Assembly: GCA_910585245.1 (NCBI GenBank)
Contig: CAJUCO010000001.1
Coordinates: 186,001 to 250,000 of the forward strand
Length of the DNA: 64,000 nucleotides
Reading direction: 5' to 3'
Source: an uncultured Oscillibacter sp.
Lineage (GTDB): Bacteria; Bacillota; Clostridia; Oscillospirales; Oscillospiraceae
The first letter of the stretch is position 1; every line of letters starts with the position of its first letter. The notes under the pieces were generated by a model that saw only the letters and a list, made by a program, of their open reading frames with translations, was not told the DNA's origin and searched no databases. Position numbers and translations under genes: made by a program. Shown here piece after piece: positions 16,776-24,744 of the stretch.

Positions 16776-17306
16776 TCACTGCCATTTTGCCACCGTGACC
16801 CGGTCGGTGGGCAAACCGGTGAGGGCGGCCACCGCCCCCGTCACCGCCAGCCGGACCTCCGCGCTGCCTCCCCCTTGACACACCACCAGAGCTCCCCGGT
16901 AGGTGGGCCAGGTCCTCCGCACCACCACGGTTTCGTCTCCGGAAGAACCGTCCAAGCGGACCGTCTCCGTCTTTCGGGCGTAGTCCTCCGGCGCGGCGGT
17001 GTCCCCGCTGTAGCTCAGCTGAGTGTCCTGAGCCAGCTGCCGCTCCCCGTCGGAGTCCACCGTCAACATCACCTTCACCTGCCCTACGCCATCCATGGCC
17101 CCCAGAATCTCTTCCATCTCCGTCTGGATGGTCTGGAGATCCCAGCCGCTCTGAGAGGCCGGGGCGGAGGGCTTCTCCCGGCGAAGACCCTCCTCCCCGC
17201 CGCTCAGACCCGGCCACAGCAGCAACCCCGCGCCGATCAGCGCCACCAATGCCGCATACTTGTATTTGTTCCATATCTTTTGCACTCCTTCAGTTTTTTC
17301 CTTCAT
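16776..17306 (-). CDS. spoIIIAG: Stage III sporulation protein AG
   Basis: The 176-aa protein has one N-terminal transmembrane segment (about residues 15-34). The C-terminal domain (EEILGAMDGVGQVKVMLTVDSDGE and EVRLAVTGAVAALTGLPTDRVTVAKW) is a ring-building motif. It forms the large ring of the SpoIIIA-SpoIIQ channel in the mother-cell membrane. The start at 17306 overlaps the end of spoIIIAF by 17 nt. Confidence 0.88.
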   Translation of the reverse strand: MKEKTEGVQKIWNKYKYAALVALIGAGLLLWPGLSGGEEGLRREKPSAPASQSGWDLQTIQTEMEEILGAMDGVGQVKVMLTVDSDGERQLAQDTQLSYSGDTAAPEDYARKTETVRLDGSSGDETVVVRRTWPTYRGALVVCQGGGSAEVRLAVTGAVAALTGLPTDRVTVAKWQ

Positions 17307-17772
17307 GCCAAACCTGCCTCTCCGCCGGAATCCCAAGCTCTCCCGCGATCCAGTCCGCCAGAATCTGGGAATACGGTCCCGTTAATTTCACACAGGCCGG
17401 GAGGGGCGTTCCGTCCGGCCCCGGCTCCGTCTCCACCTGGGCCGTGAGTTCCCCAAGCCCCAGCGCGTCCGCTTTGTCCGATATATATGCCGCGGTACGT
17501 CCGGCTATGATTGCCGCCAGCTCTTCTTTTCCGGAGGCGTTCAGCTCCGCCGTCCGCGCTTCAATGGCCTCCTCGTAGCTGGAAAAGTCCAGCCGCAGCC
17601 GTCCCAGGTCCGTTTTCAGCACCGGCTGGAGCAGCGCCGCCAACAGCAGCAGCCCCCCTGTGAAGCTGGAGATCTTTCGAAGAGTCCCCTCCGGCACCAG
17701 GGTCTGAACCACCGTCAGCATCAGCGTCACCGCCGCAATGGAGGTGAGCCAGCTCCGCACCGCCCCAATCAT
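17290..17772 (-). CDS. spoIIIAF: Stage III sporulation protein AF
   Basis: The 160-aa protein has two N-terminal transmembrane segments (about 8-25 and 33-50) and a soluble C-terminal domain, matching SpoIIIAF. Its ATG overlaps the spoIIIAE stop (ATGA). It forms part of the SpoIIIA complex needed for late forespore gene expression. Confidence 0.88.
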   Translation of the reverse strand: MIGAVRSWLTSIAAVTLMLTVVQTLVPEGTLRKISSFTGGLLLLAALLQPVLKTDLGRLRLDFSSYEEAIEARTAELNASGKEELAAIIAGRTAAYISDKADALGLGELTAQVETEPGPDGTPLPACVKLTGPYSQILADWIAGELGIPAERQVWHEGKN

Positions 17773-18842
17773 GGCGTCACCGCCGCCACGGAGCTGAGAA
17801 CCGACACCAAAAGCAGCAGTGCGCAGCTCCCGGTCATCCCCAGCACCAAACCGAACGCTCCGCCGAGACCGTCAATGAGTTTGCAGAGTTCCGGCGCTCC
17901 CACCGCAGCCGCCAAAAAGGCGGAGAGCTTGTACAACAGGTACTGCACTCCCAGCTGCAAAAAGGGATAGGCGCAAGCCGCCAGAATGGCCAGCATCCCG
18001 AAGACGCCAATGGTGTTTTTCAGCATTCCCGCCCCGGCCAGAACCGTCTCCGCCGCCTCGGCGATGATGCCTCCCACCACCGGCACCGCGCCGGAGATGG
18101 CCGCCTTCGCCACCTTCACCGACGCTCCGTCCGCCGCCCCGGCGATGATGCGGACGGTGGAGAGGTACACCGTGAACAGCAACAAGGACGAGGTCAGTAC
18201 CCAAGTGACGATTTTCTTCAGCGCCTCGGCAATGGCCCCCAGCCGGTTTTCCGGCAGGCAGGCTCCCGCCGCCAAGGCCCCGATATACAGATACACCAGG
18301 GGGATTAGCAACCCGTTTATGAGTTCCATCAACAGGTCCGCCAGAAAGACGGTGGTCACCTGCTGGAAGGTGGCGGTGCTCACCGCCCCGGAGGCCGCCG
18401 TGGCCGCCGCCAGAGTGGGCAGCAGCGCCTTGGAAAAGATGTTCAATTCCCGGATGGTCTCCGCCCCCAGACCGATGAGGTCCTCCAGACTTCCCGCCGT
18501 CAGCAGCGTCACCGCCAGAGCCCCCGCCATGGGGAGAAAGTCGGCAGACTTTCCCGTTCCCCTGGCAAAGCCGTCCACCGCTCCACAGGCCACCGCCACC
18601 AGCAAAATGGACGCCGCTCCCCGGAGACGTTGCCGCAAAACCGTGCGCACCTCCCTGGCCAGACGCTCCACGATCCCCGCCAGTCCCTGGGAAAACCCTT
18701 CCGGACCGGAAAGATCCCCTATTTCAAGCACGTCCTCCGCCGCCTCCGGCAAAGCACCCGTCAGATCTCCCGGCAGCTCCGCCGCCTGAACCTCCACTGT
18801 CAAAGCCAGCAGCAGGAGCGCCAAACAAATCCACCGCTTCAT
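17769..18842 (-). CDS. spoIIIAE: Stage III sporulation protein AE
   Basis: The 357-aa multi-span membrane protein has an N-terminal signal-like helix (MKRWICLALLLLALTVEVQA). About seven or eight further hydrophobic segments follow from residue 75 on. It is the largest polytopic subunit of the SpoIIIA channel. I chose ATG at 18842, which overlaps the spoIIIAD stop by 4 nt; the much longer in-frame extension runs through spoIIIAD and is spurious. Confidence 0.9.
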   Translation of the reverse strand: MKRWICLALLLLALTVEVQAAELPGDLTGALPEAAEDVLEIGDLSGPEGFSQGLAGIVERLAREVRTVLRQRLRGAASILLVAVACGAVDGFARGTGKSADFLPMAGALAVTLLTAGSLEDLIGLGAETIRELNIFSKALLPTLAAATAASGAVSTATFQQVTTVFLADLLMELINGLLIPLVYLYIGALAAGACLPENRLGAIAEALKKIVTWVLTSSLLLFTVYLSTVRIIAGAADGASVKVAKAAISGAVPVVGGIIAEAAETVLAGAGMLKNTIGVFGMLAILAACAYPFLQLGVQYLLYKLSAFLAAAVGAPELCKLIDGLGGAFGLVLGMTGSCALLLLVSVLSSVAAVTP

Positions 18843-19228
18843 CGCATCAACTCCAGTAACAGCGTCAGTACCGCCCGCAAAAGCGGCAGGGCGGTCAAGA
18901 GGGCGCAAACCGCTCCCGCCGTTTCTACCACCGAGGCCAGGGCCGACTCTCCGGCGTCCCGGCAAAGGCTTCCTCCCAGCTTTACTACCAAGGCGATGCC
19001 CACGGTTTTGTACAGGGGGATGAAGAGGTCCTTGGATAGACCGCTCTCCTCCACCAATTCCCCCAAAAAGTCCATCAGCAGCTTCAGGCTTCCCGCCAGG
19101 GAGAGCAGCACCGCCACCGTGGCCCCCAGGGTCAGCAGCAGCGCGGCCTCCGGGCTTCCCCGCCGCACCACCAGCGCCAGCAACGCCGCAATGACGCACA
19201 GCGCCGCCGCCTGGACCGAAAGCTCCAC
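18839..19228 (-). CDS. spoIIIAD: Stage III sporulation protein AD
   Basis: This 129-aa hydrophobic protein has about four membrane segments and is related in sequence to SpoIIIAC. The start is GTG, 2 nt after the spoIIIAC stop, with no strong ribosome site, which suggests translational coupling. The family motif region LVEESGLSKDLFIPLYKTVGIA is present. Confidence 0.88.
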   Translation of the reverse strand: MELSVQAAALCVIAALLALVVRRGSPEAALLLTLGATVAVLLSLAGSLKLLMDFLGELVEESGLSKDLFIPLYKTVGIALVVKLGGSLCRDAGESALASVVETAGAVCALLTALPLLRAVLTLLLELMR

Positions 19229-19230
19229 GG

Positions 19231-19425
19231 CTAAAAATTGAACAGAGTCTTGATGAGGTCAAAGAGATCGCTGATCTCCTGGACCATGATCATCAAGACC
19301 ACCACCAGCCCCGCCAGCGTCGTCATCATGGCCTGTTCCTCCCGGCCAGAGCGGACCAGAAGCTGGTTCAGTACCGCCACCAGGATGCCAATGGCGGCGA
19401 TTTTGAAAATCAAATCCACATCCAT
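19231..19425 (-). CDS. spoIIIAC: Stage III sporulation protein AC
   Basis: This 64-aa protein has two membrane segments (MDVDLIFKIAAIGILVAVLN and TTLAGLVVVLMIMVQ), the normal size for SpoIIIAC. The ATG at 19425 follows GGGGAACGAG. The upstream in-frame residues are not needed. Confidence 0.88.
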   Translation of the reverse strand: MDVDLIFKIAAIGILVAVLNQLLVRSGREEQAMMTTLAGLVVVLMIMVQEISDLFDLIKTLFNF

Positions 19426-19436
19426 GTCTCGTTCCC

Positions 19437-19934
19437 CTAAATCAATAAGATCACCAGCAACGCCGAGGCGGAAAACCACAGCGCGGCGGCCCGTTTCTCC
19501 TCCTCCGGACGTCTCCGCTCCACCTTATCGGCGCTTTTTGCCAAGATATAGGTGACATGGGAAATTGCTTTACAGATATTCTCCTCGTCGCCTTGCAGCT
19601 CCGCCGCCAGCGTAGATACGGCAGATTTGTCGCCCTCTCTCAGAGGGAGACCCTCCGCACACTCCCGCCAGATCTCAGGGAGGGATTCTCCCCTGCTGGC
19701 AGCCTGCGAGACCGCTTCGAAAAAGTCGGCGGCGGGCCCGCCATAGTCCCCGGCCAGCCTTTTCAAAAGCAGCGGCAGAGGCGTCCGGGTCATGCGAACT
19801 TCCTCTCCCATCCTTCGGAAAGCCTCCTGTAGATCGGACAGCACGTCCCGTTTCCGGCGGCGCTCCACCAACTGGATGTACCATGCCAGTGCGCCTCCAG
19901 AGGCAACGCAAAGGCTTCCCAACAACTTCAACAT
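19437..19934 (-). CDS. spoIIIAB: Stage III sporulation protein AB
   Basis: The 165-aa protein has N- and C-terminal membrane helices and a helical middle with EVRMTRTPLPLLLKRL. It resembles a GspF-like type II secretion component, as known for SpoIIIAB. It overlaps the spoIIIAA end by 7 nt and has GGAGG before its ATG. Confidence 0.88.
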   Translation of the reverse strand: MLKLLGSLCVASGGALAWYIQLVERRRKRDVLSDLQEAFRRMGEEVRMTRTPLPLLLKRLAGDYGGPAADFFEAVSQAASRGESLPEIWRECAEGLPLREGDKSAVSTLAAELQGDEENICKAISHVTYILAKSADKVERRRPEEEKRAAALWFSASALLVILLI

Positions 19935-20842
19935 GGCAATTCCTCCAGCTCATAGGCCCGTCCGTTTTCCTTTTGCAAAATCCGGACTGCCAGACGAAAG
20001 ACCTGATTTTCCAACAGCTGCCGGTACAGGGGTTTTCGCAGCAGTTCCGGAACACCGGCGGCGTGGATGGTTGCCAGCAGCCCAACGCCACAGCCCGCCG
20101 CCATGCTCATGGCGGTCAGGTCCTCCCGAAGCGTAATTTCGTCCACGGCGATAATCTGGGGATTCATAGCCCGTAGAACCATAGGGATGCCCAGGGCCTT
20201 TGGGCAGGCGTCCAGCACATCTGTTCGAGGTCCCACGTCCATTTGAGGCGCTCCCCGGTAAACCACCGCCACCTCTCCCCGCTCGTCAATCAGGGATATC
20301 CGCTGGGGCGGGCGGTCCGCTCCCCCCTCGGAGAGGCAACGAATCAGGTCCCGGAGCAACGTCGTCTTCCCGCCCCCCGGAGAAGAAAGAATCAGCGTAT
20401 TGATAAAGCCGCCCCCTTGAAAGAGCCTGGGGGCTATGTGCTCGGCCACGCCTTTCCGCTCTCTGGCAATGCGAATCACGGCCGAGGAGAGGTTTTTCAG
20501 GTTCGTGTTCATCCCGTCCTTCATCACCGCTGTGCCACAAAGCCCTATCCGGAAGCCTCCCCGAACCGGTAGAAAACCCTCTCGGATGGTCTCCGCCGCA
20601 GCGTAGCGGGAAAACTCTGTTGCAATGTCGCACAGAGTCTCCAGTTCCTCCGGCTCCACCTCTGCCTCCAGAGGCAACTCCCCTGTGGGCAGCAATACCG
20701 CCAGAGGCCGTCCCGCCCGGAGGCGCAGCTCCTCCGCCTGGGCTTTCTCCCCGTCGGATAGGGACAACGCCACCTTTCGCAAGCGGCTGGGCAGGATGGT
20801 AGCAGCCTGTTCATATCGAGAAATCAGTTCGTTTTTTTGCAA
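19928..20842 (-). CDS. spoIIIAA: Stage III sporulation protein AA (AAA ATPase)
   Basis: The 304-aa cytoplasmic ATPase has Walker A SSPGGGKTT at about residues 153-161. IIAVDEIT (Walker B) and the LATIHAA segment are also present. It resembles secretion-type traffic ATPases and energises the SpoIIIA channel in the mother cell. I chose TTG at 20842, which follows AAGGGGG by 8 nt. The upstream in-frame ATG at 20890 would lie inside the sigma-E-like promoter and so is unlikely. It is the first gene of the operon. Confidence 0.9.
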   Translation of the reverse strand: MQKNELISRYEQAATILPSRLRKVALSLSDGEKAQAEELRLRAGRPLAVLLPTGELPLEAEVEPEELETLCDIATEFSRYAAAETIREGFLPVRGGFRIGLCGTAVMKDGMNTNLKNLSSAVIRIARERKGVAEHIAPRLFQGGGFINTLILSSPGGGKTTLLRDLIRCLSEGGADRPPQRISLIDERGEVAVVYRGAPQMDVGPRTDVLDACPKALGIPMVLRAMNPQIIAVDEITLREDLTAMSMAAGCGVGLLATIHAAGVPELLRKPLYRQLLENQVFRLAVRILQKENGRAYELEELPC

Positions 20843-20871
20843 GGGAGATTCCCCCTTTCTTTGGTTACTAC

Positions 20872-20901
20872 ACTCTATGAAGGCCGCCAAGGCTCTATGC
20901 C
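20872..20901 (-). promoter_or_regulatory. Sigma-E-like promoter of the spoIIIA operon
   Basis: On the minus strand GGCATAGA and CATAGAGT are separated by 14 bp, close to the sigma-E pattern GKCATATT-N14-CATAHAMT. It lies about 30 nt upstream of the TTG start. spoIIIA is known to be sigma-E dependent in Bacillus and Clostridia. The -10 has two departures from the pattern. Confidence 0.6.
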
Positions 20902-20923
20902 GGGTTTGTCCAAAAAATTTTAT

Positions 20924-20985
20924 GGAAAGTACGCTTGATATTCAGGGGAGCCTGTGCTACTCTGATAACGGAAAGTAAACTTTCC
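20924..20985 (+). promoter_or_regulatory. Operator palindrome and weak promoter of the XRE gene
   Basis: A 7-bp inverted repeat GGAAAGT-AA-ACTTTCC lies at 20970-20985, and an extra half-site GGAAAGT at 20924-20930. A weak promoter (TTGATA, 17 bp, TACTCT, from 20935) sits between them. The layout suggests autoregulation by the HTH protein encoded just downstream. Confidence 0.6.
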
Positions 20986-21008
20986 ATTATGCCGAAAGGA
21001 GACAATTT

Positions 21009-21212
21009 ATGAAAAACCGGCTGGAGGAGTTGCGCAAGGCCCGAGGACTTCGGCAGGAAGAGCTGGCGGAGGCGCTGGAGGTCTCCCGGCAGACCATCGG
21101 TTCTCTGGAAAACGGACGGTACAACCCGTCTATCCTGTTGGCGTTCAAACTGTCCCGGTACTTTGGCGTACCCATTGAGGAGATTTTTATTTATGAGGAG
21201 GAACCGTCATGA
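21009..21212 (+). CDS. Small XRE-family HTH regulator (YozG/Cro-like)
   Basis: This 67-aa protein is a single HTH_3 domain (LEELRKARGLRQEELAEALE, SRQTIGSLENGRYNPSILLA) ending in a short acidic tail EIFIYEEEPS. AAAGGAG precedes the ATG by 7 nt. This type is usually followed by a small membrane protein; here only a 35-codon overlapping frame follows. Confidence 0.9.
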   Translation: MKNRLEELRKARGLRQEELAEALEVSRQTIGSLENGRYNPSILLAFKLSRYFGVPIEEIFIYEEEPS

Positions 21213-21300
21213 ATGGGTAACCCTGGCAGCAGTTGCGACCTTTATCTCTAAAAGCTTGCTGGAAGTTTATCTGGTAGAGCGGTACCAGCGGGAGATGTGA
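21193..21300 (+). CDS. Possible 35-aa membrane peptide overlapping XRE gene
   Basis: A frame begins ATG at 21193 inside the end of the XRE gene, in the +1 frame, and ends with TGA at 21300. It encodes basic residues, then a hydrophobic stretch (WVTLAAVATFISKSLLEVYLV), then a charged tail. GAGGAG lies about 10 nt upstream. It may be a real small membrane peptide or the remnant of the membrane partner usual for this regulator type. Confidence 0.35.
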   Translation: MRRNRHEWVTLAAVATFISKSLLEVYLVERYQREM

Positions 21301-21322
21301 CCCTCTGCCCCTGCACCCGGCG

Positions 21323-21359
21323 GCAAAAGGAAGCGCCTGTCCCCCGACAGGCGCTTCCT
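21323..21359 (-). terminator. Rho-independent terminator after the DUF4179 gene
   Basis: A perfect 14-bp stem (AGGAAGCGCCTGTC and its complement) with a CCCC loop on the plus strand is followed on the minus strand by TTTTG. Confidence 0.8.
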
Positions 21360-21369
21360 CTGCTCCGAT

Positions 21370-22398
21370 TCATTTTTTGGGCTTTTCCAGAGGAATCACC
21401 ACGTCGCCGAAGCGGATGGATTCCACCTTCGAGAGATCCACGGGGAAATCCCAGCTGCAACGGGTTCTCTCCAATCCCCGTCTTCTTCCAACAGCCTGGA
21501 ACTCCGCGCCATCCTTCATTTGAAGGAAAATCTCACTTGTCACGTCTGTCATCAGCAGCTCTGGTTTGATCTCCGGATCTGGCTCATCTTCCGTGAAGCT
21601 GACCCCCGTTGTGGTGACGCGGATATCTCGAATTTCCATAGGACCCTCCGGCTGCTCCGAACCGAAGTCCCGGGCAGGAACCACTGCCCGCTCCACGGTC
21701 AGCATCTCCTGCTCCTCTACCGGCTCCAGGATGAAGGGTAGCGCCCAGAAACCCTCTACCAACTCGTATTCCGGCTGCCCTTCTCCCTCTTCGGTCCCCG
21801 CTTCGTGAAGCAGAATCAAGTCGCTCAGCTCCAATACCAGCCTGCCGCCTTCCAAGAAGGTCACACCCTCGGGGGCAATATATTGAATCACCAAGTCCTG
21901 CTTTCCCTCTTCCGTGTTACTCATGGGATAGATTGACATACCCATCGGATGGTCCAGGCCCTCTCCGATCACCTCTTCGTTGATGAAATGCCACTCGTCC
22001 TCCAGCATATCTCCCTTTACTTTTAAATACATCCACAGGCAGTTTTCACCGGGGGTAACAGAATCCAATGTCACTGTTACACCATAGCCACTTGATGTGA
22101 CATCCACCGGCTGGACCAGACTCTCAATGACCTCCGCCTGTTCCTTGGGCATCTCCTCCGCGCCTCCGGCCTCCGTCCACTGATGGCCAAACCACTCCTG
22201 TAAGGTCTGTGGAATGCCGATGGCCGCCGCCAGAGCTGTCCCGGCCAGGAGGACGGCCAACGCTGCCGCAATGATAAAGGATAGGGATACTTTTTTTACA
22301 ACCTGGGTTCTCTCCTGCTTTGTCATATTCAGAACCTCCTCTTTTAGATTCTGGGAGGCGCGGACCTCGTCAAACAGTTCCCGATATGATGCTTTCAA
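21370..22398 (-). CDS. DUF4179-type membrane-anchored anti-sigma-like protein
   Basis: The 342-aa protein has a short cytoplasmic N-terminus (about 35 residues), one transmembrane helix (about 37-60) and a large extracytoplasmic domain. It lies directly after an ECF sigma gene: its TTG start is 3 nt past the sigma stop, with GGAGG inside the sigma gene's end. This layout is typical of anti-sigma factors with DUF4179. The signal sensed is unknown. The N-terminal region may bind the sigma factor. Confidence 0.75.
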   Translation of the reverse strand: MKASYRELFDEVRASQNLKEEVLNMTKQERTQVVKKVSLSFIIAAALAVLLAGTALAAAIGIPQTLQEWFGHQWTEAGGAEEMPKEQAEVIESLVQPVDVTSSGYGVTVTLDSVTPGENCLWMYLKVKGDMLEDEWHFINEEVIGEGLDHPMGMSIYPMSNTEEGKQDLVIQYIAPEGVTFLEGGRLVLELSDLILLHEAGTEEGEGQPEYELVEGFWALPFILEPVEEQEMLTVERAVVPARDFGSEQPEGPMEIRDIRVTTTGVSFTEDEPDPEIKPELLMTDVTSEIFLQMKDGAEFQAVGRRRGLERTRCSWDFPVDLSKVESIRFGDVVIPLEKPKK

Positions 22399-22401
22399 GG
22401 C

Positions 22402-22872
22402 TCACACCTCCTCCAATTGTGTTTTCAGCTTCTCACGGGCCCGGGCCAGCCGGGTCTGGACCGTGGACGCGTTCAGGCCCAGTAGCTCCCCGATTTCCTG
22501 AACGCGGTATCCCTCGTAATAATAGAGATACAGCGGCACCCGGTATTTGGCAGGCAGCTCCATGACCTCCTGATAGAGCGTCTGTCGGGCCGGATCGGAA
22601 AACACCGGCTCCGGACACTCCGACAGAGACACCGTCCGCTTACGCCAGGGGTGGGCGCTAATCCGCTTGCACTCGTTCAGGGTCACCCGGACCAGCCAAT
22701 GGCGCAGATGATCCCCACCCTGAAAGTCCGTATCCGTTTTCCAAAGGCGGAGCATGGCGTTTTGAGCCGCGTCCTCCGCGTCGGCGGGATTCCGGAACCA
22801 GTTCAGAGCAATCCGGTACACCATGTCCAGGTACCGCTCCGCGGCATCCGTGAATTGTTGTTCTGTCAACAT
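22402..22872 (-). CDS. ECF-type RNA polymerase sigma factor
   Basis: The 156-aa protein has region 2 (ERYLDMVYRIALNWFRNPAD and AEDAAQNAMLRLWK) and region 4 (LPAKYRVPLYLYYYEGYRVQ with an HTH STVQTRLARAREKLK). It is a small extracytoplasmic-function sigma factor, paired with the downstream DUF4179 protein. The ATG at 22872 follows AAGGAGAG; an in-frame extension of 17 codons is unsupported. Confidence 0.92.
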   Translation of the reverse strand: MLTEQQFTDAAERYLDMVYRIALNWFRNPADAEDAAQNAMLRLWKTDTDFQGGDHLRHWLVRVTLNECKRISAHPWRKRTVSLSECPEPVFSDPARQTLYQEVMELPAKYRVPLYLYYYEGYRVQEIGELLGLNASTVQTRLARAREKLKTQLEEV

Positions 22873-22952
22873 ATGCAACTCTCCTTGAAAGGACCTTTCA
22901 GCAGCAATACCCGGTATAAGCAAAAATTATCTCAAAGCTCCGCAAAATTTTA

Positions 22953-22984
22953 TTTTTAAACAAAAACTAGTTTTTGTTTAAAAA
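22953..22984. repeat. 32-bp perfect palindrome upstream of the sigma gene
   Basis: The 16-base half TTTTTAAACAAAAACT is followed immediately by its exact reverse complement. It lies about 80 nt upstream of the sigma-factor start and just beyond the tyrS terminator. It is too AT-rich and symmetric for an ordinary terminator, and may be an operator. Confidence 0.7.
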
Positions 22985-23004
22985 ATGCCGGGACTATAAA
23001 AAAA

Positions 23005-23026
23005 GAGGGCGAACGCCCTCTTTTTT
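23005..23026. terminator. Terminator after tyrS
   Basis: GAGGGCG-AA-CGCCCTC is flanked by six As on the plus side and six Ts after it, so it can work in both directions. Its main client is tyrS on the minus strand, whose stop is at 23030. Confidence 0.85.
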
Positions 23027-23029
23027 CAA

Positions 23030-24256
23030 TCATTTGACATAGGCCCGGTGGAATACTTTCTTGCCCTTTTTGACAACGACGCCCTCTCCCTGGAAGTCCG
23101 CCTGGTCGAAAGTAGAGGCAATGTCCGTTACCTTTCGGTCATTCACCATCATACCCCCCTGCTGAATCAGCCGCCGGGCTTCCCCGTTGGAGGGGCACAG
23201 GCCACAGGCCACCAGCAGCGCAATGGCCCCAATCTTCCCATCCTCGAACTTCGCGGCGGGCAACTCCGTGGAGGGCATATGCTCCGTGGAACCCACCCCG
23301 GCAAAGAGACCCCGGGCAGTCTCCTGGGCCTTTTCCGCCTCCTCCTGGCCGTGAACCAGCTTGGTCAGCTCGTAGGCCAGAATTTCCTTTGCCCGGTTCA
23401 GCTGGCTGCCCTCCCAGCTGTCCATGGCGTCGATCTCCTCCAGAGGCAGGAAGGTCAGCATACGGATACATTTTAAAACGTCCGCGTCTCCCACGTTCCG
23501 CCAGTATTGGTAGAAGTCGAAGGGAGTGGTCTTGTTGGGGTCCAGCCACACCGCGCCCTTGGCGGTCTTGCCCATCTTTTTCCCTTCGGAGTTCATCAGC
23601 AGCGTGATGGTCATGGCATAGGCGTCTTTCCCCAGCTTCCGGCGGATGAGCTCCGTGCCGCCCAACATATTGCTCCACTGGTCGTCGCCGCCGAACTGCA
23701 TATTGCAGCCCAGGGTCTGGAACATATGATAAAAGTCATAGGACTGCATGATCATATAGTTGAACTCCAGGAAGCTGAGGCCCTTCTCCATCCGCTGCTT
23801 GTAGCACTCCGCCCGGAGCATATTGTTAACGGAGAAGCAGGCCCCCACTTCCCGCAGAAGCTCAATATAGTTCAGTTTCATCAGCCACTCGGCGTTGTTC
23901 ACCATGATGGCCTTGTCCGGTCCAAACTCAATAAACCGTTCCATCTGCTTTTTGAAGCAGTCGCAGTTGTGCTGAATGGTCTCTGTGGTCATCATCTGCC
24001 GCATATCCGTCCGGCCGGAGGGGTCCCCCACCATGCCGGTGCCGCCGCCGATGAGGGCGATGGGCCGGTTTCCCGCCATCTGGAGGCGCTTCATCAGGCA
24101 CAGCGCCATGAAATGGCCCACGTGGAGGCTGTCCGCCGTGGGGTCAAAGCCGATGTAGAACACCGCCTTGCCGGTATTCACCAACTCCCGGATCTCCGCC
24201 TCATCGGTGACCTGGGCAATCAGGCCCCGGGCCTTGAGTTCCTCGTAAATCTGCAT
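23030..24256 (-). CDS. tyrS: Tyrosyl-tRNA synthetase
   Basis: This 408-aa class I synthetase has HIGH-like HVGHFMAL near residues 45-52 and the KMSKS-like KKMGKTAKG near 230. A C-terminal S4 RNA-binding domain covers about 335-400. The ATG at 24256 follows AGGAGAAG. It is preceded by a T-box leader with a TAC (Tyr) specifier, so the gene is regulated by uncharged tRNA-Tyr. Confidence 0.96.
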   Translation of the reverse strand: MQIYEELKARGLIAQVTDEAEIRELVNTGKAVFYIGFDPTADSLHVGHFMALCLMKRLQMAGNRPIALIGGGTGMVGDPSGRTDMRQMMTTETIQHNCDCFKKQMERFIEFGPDKAIMVNNAEWLMKLNYIELLREVGACFSVNNMLRAECYKQRMEKGLSFLEFNYMIMQSYDFYHMFQTLGCNMQFGGDDQWSNMLGGTELIRRKLGKDAYAMTITLLMNSEGKKMGKTAKGAVWLDPNKTTPFDFYQYWRNVGDADVLKCIRMLTFLPLEEIDAMDSWEGSQLNRAKEILAYELTKLVHGQEEAEKAQETARGLFAGVGSTEHMPSTELPAAKFEDGKIGAIALLVACGLCPSNGEARRLIQQGGMMVNDRKVTDIASTFDQADFQGEGVVVKKGKKVFHRAYVK

Positions 24257-24267
24257 ATGGTATCTTC

Positions 24268-24557
24268 TCCTTTGTTGTATTTTCGGAACGAAAAACGCCC
24301 CCGTCCCGGTGGGGACAGAGGGCGAAAGCATTCGCGGTACCACCTCTGGTTCGCCGCCTTCTCGCGAACACGGCCTCACGGAGTGCCGACACACTCCCGC
24401 GCGGTAACGGGCGCACCCGGTGCGCGCCTACTGGGAGTTCCCTCCGTTCGGGCGCCAGCTCCAAGGGGTATTCGCCGTCCGCCTCCCTCCCCCTTCCACC
24501 AGCCGGGGGCTCTCTTTGCGAAGGACATAACGGGTACTGGGCCTTTTCATCGCTGTG
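24268..24557 (-). promoter_or_regulatory. T-box leader of tyrS, tyrosine specifier
   Basis: On the minus strand the leader contains the conserved T-box sequence AGAGGTGGTACCGCG (plus coordinates 24333-24347). It is followed by a terminator stem (24296-24324) and TTTTTCG. Further 5' are the AGAGAG and GCTGGTGGAA Stem I features. A specifier loop reads GAA-TAC-CCC, with TAC at 24470-24468. Uncharged tRNA-Tyr would stabilise the antiterminator and allow tyrS transcription. Confidence 0.92.
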
Positions 24558-24563
24558 AGTGGT

Positions 24564-24592
24564 ATTGTAGCAGACGGACCGGGGATTGTCAA
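24564..24592 (-). promoter_or_regulatory. Sigma-A promoter of the tyrS T-box leader
   Basis: TTGACA-17 bp-TACAAT on the minus strand; a near-perfect promoter about 300 nt upstream of the tyrS ATG. Confidence 0.85.
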
Positions 24593-24689
24593 TACAAACT
24601 GGCGGAGATCTGTCTGACAGCGTACGTTACATCTATCCGGAAAATCGAATGGGAAAATAGGGTGGGCGTTTTCCCGGCGGAGCCCGCCC

Positions 24690-24718
24690 TTGTGATTTTC
24701 CCAAATACGTGTTATGAT
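24690..24718 (+). promoter_or_regulatory. Putative promoter of the 24.7-kb lipoprotein gene
   Basis: TTGTGA-17 bp-TATGAT on the plus strand, ending 27 nt before the ATG. Confidence 0.6.
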
Positions 24719-24744
24719 GGATCCATCAAAAAAGGAGGCCCGCC

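Noticed and set aside
16753..17274. Long N-terminal extension of spoIIIAH
   Set aside because: The extension is an out-of-frame reading of spoIIIAG; the true ATG at 16752 has GGAGGAGG just upstream.
18843..19262. Long N-terminal extension of spoIIIAE
   Set aside because: It reads spoIIIAD in another frame; the ATGA overlap at 18842 marks the start.
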